Assembly: GCF_003268475.1 (NCBI RefSeq)
Contig: NZ_MCIF01000002.1
Coordinates: forward strand, 1,472,955 to 1,536,954
Length of the DNA stretch: 64,000 nucleotides
Direction: 5' to 3'
Origin: Thermogemmatispora tikiterensis
GTDB lineage: Bacteria > Chloroflexota > Ktedonobacteria > Ktedonobacterales > Ktedonobacteraceae
The position numbers were made by a program, and so were the translations under genes. Positions 1 through 8,591 of this stretch are shown here, piece by piece; the stretch's first letter is position 1, and the number at the start of each line of letters is the position of its first letter. The notes beneath the pieces are model-generated. The model was given only the letters and a program-made list of their open reading frames with translations, was not told the DNA's origin and did not search any database.

Positions 1-2
1 GC

Positions 3-1052
3 GCTGCCCTGGAGGCCGCCGGCCACAGCTGGACGGTGCGCTTCGCGATGCCGCTCGAAGGCGAGACCGTTGTTCATGATGAGCTGCACGGCGATATCAC
101 CTTTAAAAATGCCGATCTCGACGATGCTGTGATTCTGAAATCGGATGGCTATCCCACCTACCATCTGGCGAACGTTATCGACGACCATCTGATGGGGATT
201 ACCCATGTCTTGCGCGGCGAAGAGTGGATCGCGAGTGCCCCACGCCACGTGCAGATTTATCAGGCATTGGGCTGGCAGCCACCGCTCTTTTATCATCTCC
301 CCAATGTTTTGGGGAAGGATAAGAAGAAGCTGAGCAAGCGCCACAACGCTCCTTCTTGGGATACACTGCAGAGGCAGGGCTACCTCCCCGAGGCGGTTTT
401 CAATTTCCTGGCACTGCTGGGCTGGGCCTACGACGATAAGACAGAGATTTTTAGCCGCGAGGAGCTGATTCGCGTCTTTACACTGGACCGCATCGGTGTC
501 TCCGGGGGAATCCTCGATCCTGATAAGTTGACCTGGATGAACGGGGTCTATATCCGCCAGCTGCCCCTGGAGGAATTAACGCGGCGCACATTGCCTTATC
601 TTGAGCGCCCCGCTGCCGAGGGTGGCCTACCTGACAGTGTCCCTCGTCCTCTCGATTTCGCGTATACACAGCGCGTGCTTCAGCTGGAGCAGGAGCGGCT
701 AAAGACATTGGGAGAGGCGGCTCAAATGATCGACTTTTTCTACGTCGATGAGCTGCACTACGATACAACACTTCTGATACAGAAGCAGATGGATGCAGCC
801 AGCACCCGCGCGGCCCTGGAACGCACGCGCGAGATTCTGGTCGCACTCGATCGCTGGGAACACAGCGCTCTCGAAGAGCCGCTGCGTGCATTGGCTGCAA
901 CGCTCGGACTGAAAACCGGCCAGCTCTTCGGAGCAATTCGCGTGGCTATCAGTGGGCGCACGGTCTCACCCCCACTCTTCCAGACAATGGAGGTCCTGGG
1001 CCGTCAGCGCACCTTGCACCGTCTCGACCAGGCAATCGCTCGCCTCTCCTGA
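3..1052 (+). CDS. gltX: Glutamyl-tRNA synthetase, 5' end outside window
   Basis: This enzyme charges tRNA(Glu) with glutamate in the cytoplasm. The frame is open from base 3 and has no start in the window, so the N-terminal part of the Rossmann catalytic core with the HIGH motif lies upstream. What remains shows the class I core (GDITFKNADLDD, SDGYPTYHLANVIDDHLMGITHVLRGEEW), the KMSKS-type loop as KLSKR about 110 residues into the visible part, and a helical C-terminal anticodon-binding region ending FQTMEVLGRQRTLHRLDQAI. These are diagnostic of GltX. The in-frame GTG at 36 is internal and not a start. The loop continues KLSKRHNAPSW where KLSKRHGA is more usual, a small variation. Confidence 0.96.
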   Translation, partial: AALEAAGHSWTVRFAMPLEGETVVHDELHGDITFKNADLDDAVILKSDGYPTYHLANVIDDHLMGITHVLRGEEWIASAPRHVQIYQALGWQPPLFYHLPNVLGKDKKKLSKRHNAPSWDTLQRQGYLPEAVFNFLALLGWAYDDKTEIFSREELIRVFTLDRIGVSGGILDPDKLTWMNGVYIRQLPLEELTRRTLPYLERPAAEGGLPDSVPRPLDFAYTQRVLQLEQERLKTLGEAAQMIDFFYVDELHYDTTLLIQKQMDAASTRAALERTREILVALDRWEHSALEEPLRALAATLGLKTGQLFGAIRVAISGRTVSPPLFQTMEVLGRQRTLHRLDQAIARLS

Positions 1053-1192
1053 CCGGGCCGCAGATCTGAAAACTCCCGTTCTCTGGAGAGAGTCGGCGCT
1101 TCGCCAGCAGTCCTTGCCTCGGGGATATGCCCATATACCCTCCAGCAAGCTAAGCCGCCGATCCTTTTTGAGCGTCAGGAGAGGTTAGTCCC

Positions 1193-1879
1193 GTGATTAA
1201 TCGCGATTATATTCTCCGATTGATCGAGCAGTTCAGCCGCGCTTTAGCGCGTGTGCTTCTCTTACGCCAGGACTACCAGTATGAGGAAGCGCTCATATTG
1301 ATCGATGAGCTTTTCCGGCAGACGCTAGGCCTGAGCTCCGAGTTCTTGCTGGCGGCTCCCGAAGAGATGCTCCTGGCGCTGGTGAAGCGTATCGATCTGC
1401 TCGATGTCGGGAAATGCCTCTGGATAGCTCTCCTGCTCAAGCTGGAAGGCGATGTTTATCAGGATCTAGAGCGCTATGAGGAAAGCTTCCCTCGTTATCT
1501 GCGCTCGTTACGCCTCTTTCTGGAGGCTGTTCTGTTGGAGGAGAATCCGCGCCAGTCAGATTTCTTTGCCGAGGTTGAGGAGCTGCTGACGCTGCTGAGC
1601 CGCCATGAGCTGCCTGCCTCGCTGCTGACGCGGATCATGCTCTACTATGAGAAAACTGGACGTTATGCCCAGGCAGAGGACGCACTCTTCGAGGCTCTGA
1701 AGGCTCCCGATAGCAGTGATGAGGTTTTTGGGCAGGGATTAGCCTTTTACGCTCGCTTGCAGGAGAAGAGCAATGCCGAGTTGCGAGCAGGCAATTTCTC
1801 GCCCGAAGAGATCAAGGAAGGGCTGGCAGATCTCCAGCGTTTACAGGAGGCACACCGTTCTCCTCCCTCAGCAGAGTAA
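1193..1879 (+). CDS. DUF6483 family protein
   Basis: The 228-residue, all-helical, soluble protein has no signal peptide. The opening MINRDYILRLIEQFSRALARV and the later LLKLEGDVYQDLERYEES/RYLRSLRLFLEAVL segments resemble the DUF6483 family, a group with TPR-like helical hairpins and no known biochemical role. The start is GTG at 1193, with GGAGAGG about nine bases upstream. It follows gltX by 140 bp and precedes the CPBP protease on the same strand, so it may share a transcript with them, but no functional link is evident. The family assignment is from recall of sequence character and was not searched. Confidence 0.8.
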   Translation: MINRDYILRLIEQFSRALARVLLLRQDYQYEEALILIDELFRQTLGLSSEFLLAAPEEMLLALVKRIDLLDVGKCLWIALLLKLEGDVYQDLERYEESFPRYLRSLRLFLEAVLLEENPRQSDFFAEVEELLTLLSRHELPASLLTRIMLYYEKTGRYAQAEDALFEALKAPDSSDEVFGQGLAFYARLQEKSNAELRAGNFSPEEIKEGLADLQRLQEAHRSPPSAE

Positions 1880-1954
1880 AGCAGGCAGGGCGGCTGGCTA
1901 CCGCAGTCCGCTCTTGCCTGAGCTGCTCCTCAGCGCTGTCCATGAGGTGAGAAA

Positions 1955-2629
1955 ATGTCGCTAGTAGAGACGCCTAAGCAGTCGTCTGCTCCTGCCACCT
2001 ATCCCCGTTCGACGGTGGTCACAACCTGGCGCTGGCTCTGGCCAGACGTGCTGATCCGCATCGTCCCCCTGAGTGGAATCCCCCTGCTCTGGTTGATCTT
2101 TTCGCACCAGCCGCCGGCGGCACTGGGCCTGAGTCTGCCAGCGGCCCTTGGGATGCAGCTGGCCCTGGGGCTGGGCCTGGGCAGCTTGATGGCTTTGCTG
2201 GCTATGCTCTACCGCTGTCTGATCGTAGGACCGCGCTTTCAACGTCCGACGCCAGGCGACCATCTACTGCAGGCACTCTACTACCTCCTCATTAATGCTC
2301 CAGCAGAAGAAGTCTTTTTTCGCGGCTTTTTGCTGCACGTGGTCTGGCAATGGACAGGCTGGAGCAGCTGGGGCTGGCTGATTAGCACCCTGGTCTATAC
2401 GCTCTACCACCGCCTGGGGGGTTGGAACTGGCGCAGCATCGCGGGCGTGGGCCTGGCCGGGATGGTCTTTAGCACCCTCTACGTACTACAGCCCACCCCC
2501 CCATCGCTGCTGAGCGTGGTCCTGGTGCACGGCCTCACCACCTGCGGCTTTCTCAGCTGGGGCGATGAGTTCCTCTATCAACGCTGGCGTCGTCGTCATA
2601 GCCAGAATCTTCCCGCCTCTAAAGGCTGA
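1955..2629 (+). CDS. CPBP family intramembrane glutamic protease
   Basis: A 224-residue multi-pass membrane protein. It carries the CPBP (CAAX protease and bacteriocin-processing) signature: the EExxxR motif at residues 118-123 (PAEEVFFRG), a histidine at 152 in the second motif (LVYTLYHRLGG) and a histidine at 192 in VVLVHGL. These residues form the active site of Rce1-like glutamic proteases inside the membrane. Hydrophobic segments lie at about 32-50, 60-88, 105-130, 138-151, 162-178 and 185-200. In bacteria the family is linked to protein processing and to self-immunity against bacteriocins, but no peptide gene is nearby, so the substrate is unknown. The start ATG follows GAGGTG at the usual distance. 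Confidence 0.9.
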   Translation: MSLVETPKQSSAPATYPRSTVVTTWRWLWPDVLIRIVPLSGIPLLWLIFSHQPPAALGLSLPAALGMQLALGLGLGSLMALLAMLYRCLIVGPRFQRPTPGDHLLQALYYLLINAPAEEVFFRGFLLHVVWQWTGWSSWGWLISTLVYTLYHRLGGWNWRSIAGVGLAGMVFSTLYVLQPTPPSLLSVVLVHGLTTCGFLSWGDEFLYQRWRRRHSQNLPASKG

Positions 2630-2659
2630 GGCAGAGAGAGCAAGACGAGACTCATGCCT

Positions 2660-2695
2660 TGCAGTCAACGGCCCCTGGCTCAAGCCAGAGGCTTG
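2660..2695 (-). mobile_element. IS200/IS605-type right-end hairpin
   Basis: Read on the minus strand, the end of the tnpB remnant runs into an 8 bp stem, CCTCTGGC and GCCAGGGG around a TTGA loop (2672-2691). The stem is complete if one U-G pair is allowed, and it is followed by CCGTTGAC. The tnpB stop codon lies in the loop. This arrangement, with the end of tnpB overlapping a terminal hairpin, is typical of the right end of IS200/IS605 elements, where the omega-RNA scaffold is made. Where the guide begins cannot be fixed from one copy. Confidence 0.55.
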
Positions 2696-3342
2696 CCCGC
2701 CGTCGCAGCGGCCCGGGCTTCCGGGCTGGTTGACAACAGCCCACTGCCCCGTAGGACAGGCAGGCGATCCCGAATATTACGAGCGGCATTGATATCGGCA
2801 TGCTCCTCGGCCCCGCAGTGGGGGCAGGAGAAGCGATGTCGGTGACGCGTTCCTCGCTGTCCACAACAGGCACAGAGTTGACAGGTGTAAGCCGGGTTCA
2901 CCTCTGCCACGCGCAGCCCCTGCTCCTGCGCCTGCTGCTCGGTCCAGCGGCGGATCAGCCCCCGCTGCCAGAGCGCGAGCCGGCGCCGCAACGCTCGCCC
3001 CCGGATCTGCCCTTGCTGCGGCGGTGGCATCTGCAGCCGTTCGAAGACCAGCACCGCCTGCGGTGGTGCCCACTCCACCAGGCGCTTCGCCACCGTTTGC
3101 ACAAACGTCTGGGTCCGGTGCCGTTGCTGGCGGCCCACAAGACACAGCATCGAGACACGCGCAGTGTCCGGCGGGTGCCGTGTCTTGTGGGCCGCCAGCT
3201 TCCGCTGCAACCGCGCCTGCGTCTTCGCTGTGCGCCGATTGCGTACCTTCACCGCTTTTCCACTCACAATGAGCACCCTGTAGCTACAACCACTATAAAC
3301 GTGCTTACACGACCGCTTATTATAATAGGCTACCGTAAACAA
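2680..3342 (-). pseudogene. tnpB: TnpB (OrfB) remnant, N-terminus missing
   Basis: TnpB is the RNA-guided DNA nuclease carried by IS200/IS605 elements and an ancestor of Cas12. The 220-residue frame keeps the C-terminal half: a RuvC glutamate at 101 (LVFERLQ), a zinc ribbon with C154, C157, C173 and C176 (AYTCQLCACCGQRG then FSCPHCGAEE), and the last RuvC aspartate at 183 (HADINAARNI). Full-length TnpB is about 370-400 residues, and the first RuvC aspartate with the whole N-terminal RNA-binding part is absent, so nuclease activity is not expected. No tnpA transposase is adjacent. A 20 bp perfect inverted repeat lies inside the frame (3126-3145 and 3180-3199). The remnant separates the CPBP gene from the polysaccharide genes. 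Confidence 0.85.
3126..3199. repeat. 20 bp perfect inverted repeat inside tnpB remnant
   Basis: Arms at 3126-3145 and 3180-3199 are exact reverse complements of 20 bp, separated by 34 bp. The arm begins GCTGGCGGCC. In the protein the segment encodes the stretch from KLAAHKT to CLVGRQQ. A stem this long inside a coding region is unusual; it could come from a small inversion-duplication during decay, or be a cruciform-forming site. Confidence 0.85.
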
Positions 3343-3857
3343 AACGCTATTACAAGACTCTCCGTGGGTCGATTCTACAAATATTGACAGCTATTAACTG
3401 CCACAACTCTGAACTAGAACGAAGCCGCTTCAGAGCGGGGCTGATATACACCCAGGCCAATTGTCCTGAAGATCAAACCTGCCAGCACAGACCAATGCCA
3501 GGAGGGAGCCGCCTTCCTCCCCTGGATTCATCCAGGGGCCCGCGGCGGCATGCCTTCATGGAAGCTTGCTGCGGCTGTCTGACACTTCCTGGGGCTGTTC
3601 AGATCTGTTAACCCCAGCCAGGCTTGATCATCTCTGCTCTCCGCTACACGGGACCCAAGGGAGCAAGCCGCGAGCGCAGAGTTGGTCAGCTGTTATCTCA
3701 CCCAGCTCCAGTCGGTCTGGTCGTTCGCAGACAGAGTGCTTTCTCCCCCGATTGGGCCGCCCCTGGACGGGTAGCTTCCCTTGCAGGGAGAAAGTATGAT
3801 ATCCTTGACTCGCCAATCAAGCAAGTCTCTACCTTTTTCGGTTTGGAGGTTCATTCG
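3343..3857. other. Non-coding stretch with one strong hairpin
   Basis: No convincing gene lies between the tnpB remnant and the decarboxylase. The 8 bp stem CCCCTGGA/TCCAGGGG with a 4-base loop at 3519-3538 has, on the minus strand, the same form as the tnpB right-end hairpin. It may be another fragment of an IS200/IS605 end. The frame of the next gene is open from 3624, but that extension has no family similarity and codes poorly. I saw no clean promoter, although TATGAT at 3795-3800 could serve as a -10 box. Confidence 0.5.
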
Positions 3858-4808
3858 TTGAGAGTCGTTGTCACTGGTGGAGCGGGTTTCATCGGCTCCC
3901 ATCTGTGCAAACGTTTGCTAGAGGCTGGCCATCATGTACTCTGCGTGGATAACCTGATCACCGGATCAGAAAGAAATATAGCAGAATTGCGACATTATCC
4001 TCATTTCGCTTTCCTCTATCACGACGTTACGCAACCTTTCGCTTTTGAGGCAGAAGCGATTTTTCATTTAGCCAGCCCGGCCAGTCCCGTGGGCTATATG
4101 GAGCACCCGATAGAGACCATCCTGGTCAATAGCCACGGTACCTACCTGCTGCTAGAGGAGGCCCGGCGCCAGCAGGCCCGTTTTCTGCTGGCTTCTACTT
4201 CGGAGGTCTATGGTGACCCACTAGAGCACCCGCAGCGCGAAGACTACTGGGGTCACGTTAACCCGATCGGCCCACGTGCTTGTTACGACGAAAGCAAGCG
4301 ACTGGGCGAGACGTTGACAATGGAATTTTACCGCCAATATCGTACAGATGTGCGCATCGTGCGTATCTTTAACACCTATGGCCCCAATAGCCAGCCGAAC
4401 GACGGGCGCATGATTCCGAACTTTATTACCCAGGCTCTCAAGAATGAGCCGCTGACTATCTACGGCGACGGAAGCAAGACCCGTAGTATCTGTTATGTTA
4501 GCGACCTAGTCGAGGGGCTGATGCTGGCTATGTTCCACCCACAGACGACCGGCGAGGTTTTCAACCTGGGCAATCCAGAAGAGCACACCGTTCTGGAGTT
4601 TGCTCAGACCATTATCCGGCTTTGCCATTCCTCATCACCCATTGTGTTTGAACCAGCCCGCGTCGATGACCCCGAACGACGCCGCCCTGATATTTCCAAG
4701 GCTTGTCGTCTGCTGGGCTGGCATATCACTGTCCCAATGGAGGAGGGATTGCGACGAACGATAGAATGGTTTAGTAAGGAACAAAGTTCCCTCTCGGCGA
4801 TCTCCTGA
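3858..4808 (+). CDS. uxs: UDP-glucuronate decarboxylase (NAD-dependent SDR)
   Basis: The predicted reaction is oxidative decarboxylation of UDP-glucuronate to UDP-xylose for extracellular polysaccharide. The 316-residue protein is an extended SDR: the NAD-binding TGGAGFIG at 6-13, the catalytic YxxxK at Y143-K147 (ACYDESKRLGE), the preceding serine region STSEVYGD, and RIFNTYGP in the substrate domain. HLASPASP with YMEHPIET is characteristic of UXS rather than of GalE or RmlB. The start chosen is TTG at 3858, because GGAGG lies eight bases upstream and homology begins at once (RVVVTGGAG); the frame remains open further upstream without similarity. The O-antigen ligase-like gene follows by 53 bp, suggesting a shared transcript for surface glycan synthesis. 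Confidence 0.88.
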   Translation: MRVVVTGGAGFIGSHLCKRLLEAGHHVLCVDNLITGSERNIAELRHYPHFAFLYHDVTQPFAFEAEAIFHLASPASPVGYMEHPIETILVNSHGTYLLLEEARRQQARFLLASTSEVYGDPLEHPQREDYWGHVNPIGPRACYDESKRLGETLTMEFYRQYRTDVRIVRIFNTYGPNSQPNDGRMIPNFITQALKNEPLTIYGDGSKTRSICYVSDLVEGLMLAMFHPQTTGEVFNLGNPEEHTVLEFAQTIIRLCHSSSPIVFEPARVDDPERRRPDISKACRLLGWHITVPMEEGLRRTIEWFSKEQSSLSAIS

Positions 4809-4861
4809 CAGGTGCCCGCCCCGAGAGGAGCTTTTGCAACTATGGCAGAATTTAGCGCATC

Positions 4862-6505
4862 ATGAGAAGCTTTAGCATCTTTACAAGAGAAGTCGGAGTT
4901 GATGTTTCTCGCTTCTTCCGTTTGAGAGCAACTTTGCGCTCCTTCTTGACAGCGGCCAACGTAGTTGGCCTGATAGGGGCCGCTTTAGCTCTCGGCTGTC
5001 TGCTCGCTCTCTCCGCGCCGTGGAACATTCGTCTGCCGATCTATCTCATCCTCAGCGTCTGGGTCCTGCTCCGTCCCCGGGTCGCTCTCTACCTTCTCCC
5101 GTTAAGCGTTCCCTGGGGAGCACTTGACTATATCAGCCTTGGCTCGCTGCGTCTCAACAGCACCGATATCCTGGTGATTCTCCTGGCTGCCTCCTGGTTG
5201 GCAGGTCACGTCCTGCGTAGCGGCGACCAAACCAACGGACCGCGCAGCTACGAGCGGCAGGCTGTTCCGCCGCTGCTGCTGGTGGGGCTGGCCGTACTGC
5301 TGATCAGCATGCTCGTTTCAATGACTGTGGCGATCAGTGTGAAATCAAGCATAAAAGAAATCTTTAAGTGGATCGAGGTGCTGATCGTTGTTGTGGCCGG
5401 CAGTAGTTATATTCGCACGCGGCGCCAGGGTTGGACAATTGTGATTCTCAGCCTGGTGGCAGCGCTTTCGCAGGCAGCCCTCGGCTATTATCAGGAGCTG
5501 TTCAACATTGGTCCCAGCAGCTTTGTGCGTGGCGAGAGCCTGCGTGTCTACGGCACGTTCAATCAGCCCAATCCCTATGCTGGCTATATCAATCTTTCGC
5601 TGCCTATCGCTCTAGCTCTGACCATTGCGGGCAGCAGGAAACAAACCCGCTGGCTGGCCGCCGGCGCAAGCGTACTGCTGGCCCTGGCCGAGTTCTTCAG
5701 CCAGTCACGCGGGGGTTGGCTGGCCATTATCACCGCCAGCCTCTTCATCTTGCTGGTGGGCGTGCCCAGTCTGCGCCCGTTTTGGCGCGTGCTCATTGTC
5801 GGCTTCGGGGCGCTGGTCGAGAGCATCTTGATTGGCATTATTCCGCAGAATCTCTTTATTCCATTATTAAATTTCATTGGGGTTAACAATATCTCCTTCA
5901 CACAACCTAGTGCTCAGCAGTACGCTACAGCGGAGCGACTGGCCCATTGGCTGGCAGGGATTCACATGTTTCTTGACCACCCGTGGCTAGGGGTAGGTAT
6001 TGGCAACTATGGTGATGCTTATCCAGGCTACGCGATCGGCATCTTCGTTATTCCCCTTGGTCACGCCCACAACTATTTCATCAATGTCGCGGCAGAGATG
6101 GGCCTAGTAGGACTGATAGCCTACACCTTCTTTGTTCTTGTCATCGCCGGGCTGAGTGCTCGCGCTTACCATCGCCTGCGTTGCGCCTACCGGGAGCTGG
6201 CTGCCAGTCTGGCATCCAACAGCATGAGTGCCTCCGCCCTCCGCTGGCAGAAGCGGCTCGCTCATCTTGGCGATGATCAGGCTCTGGCCCTGGGAATCGT
6301 GGCTGCGCTTCTTACGGTTCTCGTGCATAACATGGTTGATAATCTCTACGTGCAAGGTATGACCAATCTGATGGCGATCCTTTTGATTGTTCTGCTTCGT
6401 CTGGAGCGCCTGACACTGGCCGAGCACCAGCAGCCGGGACAGAGAGAGAGTACTCCTACTCAGGCAGCCATCCAGAAGGCGCCAGCACTGGCCGCGCGTA
6501 CGTGA
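4862..6505 (+). CDS. O-antigen ligase / Wzy-type polymerase family membrane protein
   Basis: A 547-residue protein with about twelve hydrophobic segments and a larger loop before the last ones. The core is the Wzy_C (O-antigen ligase) domain: FNQPNPYAGYINLSLP, then the SRGGWLAI motif at about residues 282-289, then HPWLGVGIGNYGDAYPGY and GHAHNYFINVAAEMGLVG. Members polymerise glycans or transfer them to carriers on the outer face of the membrane. Its place after the UDP-xylose gene supports a role in capsule or exopolysaccharide synthesis. The ribosome site is weak, and the start at 4862 was chosen because the hydrophobic part begins about 30 residues later. Polymerase and ligase functions cannot be told apart by sequence alone. 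Confidence 0.87.
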   Translation: MRSFSIFTREVGVDVSRFFRLRATLRSFLTAANVVGLIGAALALGCLLALSAPWNIRLPIYLILSVWVLLRPRVALYLLPLSVPWGALDYISLGSLRLNSTDILVILLAASWLAGHVLRSGDQTNGPRSYERQAVPPLLLVGLAVLLISMLVSMTVAISVKSSIKEIFKWIEVLIVVVAGSSYIRTRRQGWTIVILSLVAALSQAALGYYQELFNIGPSSFVRGESLRVYGTFNQPNPYAGYINLSLPIALALTIAGSRKQTRWLAAGASVLLALAEFFSQSRGGWLAIITASLFILLVGVPSLRPFWRVLIVGFGALVESILIGIIPQNLFIPLLNFIGVNNISFTQPSAQQYATAERLAHWLAGIHMFLDHPWLGVGIGNYGDAYPGYAIGIFVIPLGHAHNYFINVAAEMGLVGLIAYTFFVLVIAGLSARAYHRLRCAYRELAASLASNSMSASALRWQKRLAHLGDDQALALGIVAALLTVLVHNMVDNLYVQGMTNLMAILLIVLLRLERLTLAEHQQPGQRESTPTQAAIQKAPALAART

Positions 6506-7004
6506 CCTGGCTGGCCTTCTCTGCGTTTAGCAGAGAAGGAAACATCTGGTCAGGGAAAGGAGAGAGGGACCTGCTGCTTAGCAGATGGAGAAAAGGTACA
6601 GCCCTGACTTTGAGCAAGCAGGCCCTGTCAGGTTTCAAAGTCGACCCAGGCCAGGAGCCAGGCGGTCTATGAGAGGCGATCCCTCAAGCAGGCTGCTCGA
6701 TGAAATAAGAAGAGCGCACTTGTGCGATTGAGAAGAGCAGCGCCGGGAACTCTTCCTGCCGCGGGTGAGGGTCGCTTTTGCCGGTATTCCAGTGCCCGCA
6801 GCCCGCAATCTCAGAGCAGGCTGCGGCTCAGCAGGCGCCTGTGCCAGATAGCTTCGCTGCCTGCGAGGTGAGTGAGGGGCGCCCGGGTCTGCCCAGAGAG
6901 GAGAAGAGCAGGCCCGTAACTAAACAAGGAGAGAGCCAGGTTGGCCATTTGTGGCCAGGCATAAGCACGTACAGGGAGAAGGATCTCCGAAGGAGTCTGC
7001 ACTG
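6506..7004. other. Non-coding stretch with GC-rich hairpin after the polymerase gene
   Basis: A perfect 10 bp stem, CCTTCTCTGC/GCAGAGAAGG, with a 5-base loop stands at 6525-6549, 20 bp after the stop of the polymerase gene. It is followed by AAACATC rather than a T-run, so it is at best an unusual terminator. The remaining 450 bp contain no convincing gene and no clear promoter. Confidence 0.5.
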
Positions 7005-8174
7005 ATGAGTCAGTGGTTTCAGCACGGCAAGGATGAGGCCGAGAGAGAGCGTACAGGCCGCCCCTTAGAACAGGCGGCACTCTTCCAGGAAGGGGCGGTA
7101 AGTGAGGCCCCCCTGACAATTGATGAACACAACGAGCCGCCCATTACAGCAGAGCAACTCTCGCTTGGTAAGCGTTTGCTGAATTGGCGTACCATTGTGC
7201 CCCTGGTCGTTGTGCTGCTGGCCCTGCTGATCTTCTTAAAACAAGAGAAGATCAATCTCCAGCAGACCTGGTTAGCTATTGAGGCGGCCAATCCTCTCTT
7301 TTTCACCCTGGCCTTTGTGATCTACTACCTCTCCTTTCCTCTGCGAGCCTGGCGCTGGCGCATTCTATTGCGGAACGCCGGCCAGGGCCAGGGAGCAAAG
7401 CATGAAATGCGCCTGCCGCCTTTCTGGAAACTGGTAGAGATCGTCTATATCTCCTGGTTTGCCAATGCTCTGGTGCCAGCCAAGCTCGGCGACCTTTACC
7501 GGGCCTATCTGCTGCGGCAGGAGAGCGGTTGTTCAGCGACACGCACCTTCGGTACAGTATTGGCGGAGCGCCTGCTTGATCTCATTGTGCTGCTTTGTCT
7601 GTGTATTCCGGCCTTGATGATCAGCCTCCATGAGCGTATGCCCTGGCAGGTGCGTTTCGGTTTGATCGTAACCCTGGCCGCAGTACTGGTCGGTATTGCC
7701 GCCCTGGGACTGCTGCGATGGCTGCACGAACCGATCGGGAAGCGCATTCCGGCCCGCCTGTGCGGTTACTATGAACATCTGCAGGGGGGCATCCTCGGCT
7801 CCTTTCGCCATCTGCCTACCCTGGGCCTGCTGACCCTGGCCATCTGGAGCTGTGAAGCACTGCGTTTCTTCTTCGTGGTCCTGGCACTGCAGCTCCTGCA
7901 AGGTCCCTTACTGCACCTGTTGGCGGTGGCGATCCTCATCGCTCTGGTTGAGGCCCTGCTGACGGTCATCCCTTTCACCGGGGGCGGCGTGGGCCTGGTC
8001 GAAGGAGGGATGATCGCTATGATCGCTCTCTTCCGCCCCCATGCCACTAGCCTGGCCCTGGCGGCTATCGTGCTGGACCGCACTATCAGCCTGCTCAGCA
8101 TCCTGGTGATCGGCTTTATCGTCTTCTTCGTCGCCTTCGGGAGACAAACAGCAAAGCAGTCCCTAGATGCTTGA
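7005..8174 (+). CDS. Flippase-like integral membrane protein (LPG synthase TM / UPF0104 family)
   Basis: A 389-residue membrane protein related to the transmembrane part of lysylphosphatidylglycerol synthase (MprF) and to AglD-type proteins. The first 60 residues are hydrophilic; about eight hydrophobic segments follow. Family motifs seen are [40 protein letters not shown] and [18 protein letters not shown]. No aminoacyltransferase domain is attached. Members are thought to move lipid-linked intermediates, or to support glycosyl transfer, in cell-envelope synthesis; the specific substrate here is unknown. AAGGAG lies about nine bases before the ATG at 7005, which decides the start over an upstream in-frame GTG/ATG extension. 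Its last codons contain the rpsU promoter. Confidence 0.87.
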   Translation: MSQWFQHGKDEAERERTGRPLEQAALFQEGAVSEAPLTIDEHNEPPITAEQLSLGKRLLNWRTIVPLVVVLLALLIFLKQEKINLQQTWLAIEAANPLFFTLAFVIYYLSFPLRAWRWRILLRNAGQGQGAKHEMRLPPFWKLVEIVYISWFANALVPAKLGDLYRAYLLRQESGCSATRTFGTVLAERLLDLIVLLCLCIPALMISLHERMPWQVRFGLIVTLAAVLVGIAALGLLRWLHEPIGKRIPARLCGYYEHLQGGILGSFRHLPTLGLLTLAIWSCEALRFFFVVLALQLLQGPLLHLLAVAILIALVEALLTVIPFTGGGVGLVEGGMIAMIALFRPHATSLALAAIVLDRTISLLSILVIGFIVFFVAFGRQTAKQSLDA

Positions 8175-8200
8175 CAGAGCCAACTCACCAGTCTTATAAT
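8171..8200 (+). promoter_or_regulatory. Consensus sigma-70 promoter for rpsU
   Basis: TTGACA at 8171-8176 and TATAAT at 8195-8200 are both perfect consensus hexamers with an 18 bp spacer. The -35 box includes the stop codon (TGA, 8172-8174) of the preceding membrane protein gene. A leader of about 190 nt follows before the rpsU coding region. Confidence 0.85.
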
Positions 8201-8246
8201 CTCCCCGTAGGCCCGCGGGATGGCTTAAACGGACATCAAGACTGCA

Positions 8247-8297
8247 AGGGCTCCACTCTGACCAACCTTCAGTCAAATAACAGGGCAGAGGAGCCCT
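8247..8297 (+). promoter_or_regulatory. Stem-loop in the rpsU leader
   Basis: AGGGCTC at 8247-8253 pairs with GAGCCCT at 8291-8297. The stem extends inward with CTCTG/CAGAG after a two-base bulge, giving 12 paired bases and a loop of about 25 nt. It lies between the rpsU promoter and start, where ribosomal protein genes often carry autoregulatory or processing structures. The function is inferred from position only. Confidence 0.5.
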
Positions 8298-8398
8298 CAC
8301 CCCCACAACCGTTTGGGGATGCGTCCAGGCACACATGCCGACGCAGACACAATGGCAAACACCATCTCGCAACCAGGCCGAGAGGGGGGGGAGTCCTG

Positions 8399-8584
8399 CT
8401 GTCGGAAGTCAAGGTTAGCGAAAATGAGCCGTTCGAGGCTGCGCTGAAACGCTTCAATCGCAAGATCCAGCAAGACGGCATTCTCGCCGAGGCGAGACGC
8501 CGAGAGCACTACGAGAAACCAAGCGTGAGGCGCAAGAAGAAGGAAGCAGCCAAGCGTCGCAAGACAGCCCGTAAAAATAAGTAG
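8399..8584 (+). CDS. rpsU: 30S ribosomal protein S21, apparent CTG start
   Basis: S21 is a small basic protein of the 30S platform that helps start translation. The 61-residue product reads [21 protein letters not shown] at its N-terminus and ends in a lysine/arginine-rich helix ([19 protein letters not shown]), the family hallmark. The frame has no ATG, GTG or TTG near the conserved N-terminus. Two CTG codons at 8396 and 8399 follow a G-rich Shine-Dalgarno sequence (AGGGGGGGGAG), and the second gives the canonical xSEV beginning. An in-frame TTG at 8171 would add 76 unrelated residues and coincides with the promoter -35 box, so it is not credible. A sequence error near 8390 could also hide a normal start. 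Confidence 0.9.
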   Translation: MSEVKVSENEPFEAALKRFNRKIQQDGILAEARRREHYEKPSVRRKKKEAAKRRKTARKNK

Positions 8585-8591
8585 TCCGTAC

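Noticed and set aside
3624..3857. Longer N-terminus of the UDP-glucuronate decarboxylase
   Set aside because: The extension lacks family similarity, and the TTG at 3858 has a well-spaced ribosome site directly ahead of the Rossmann motif.
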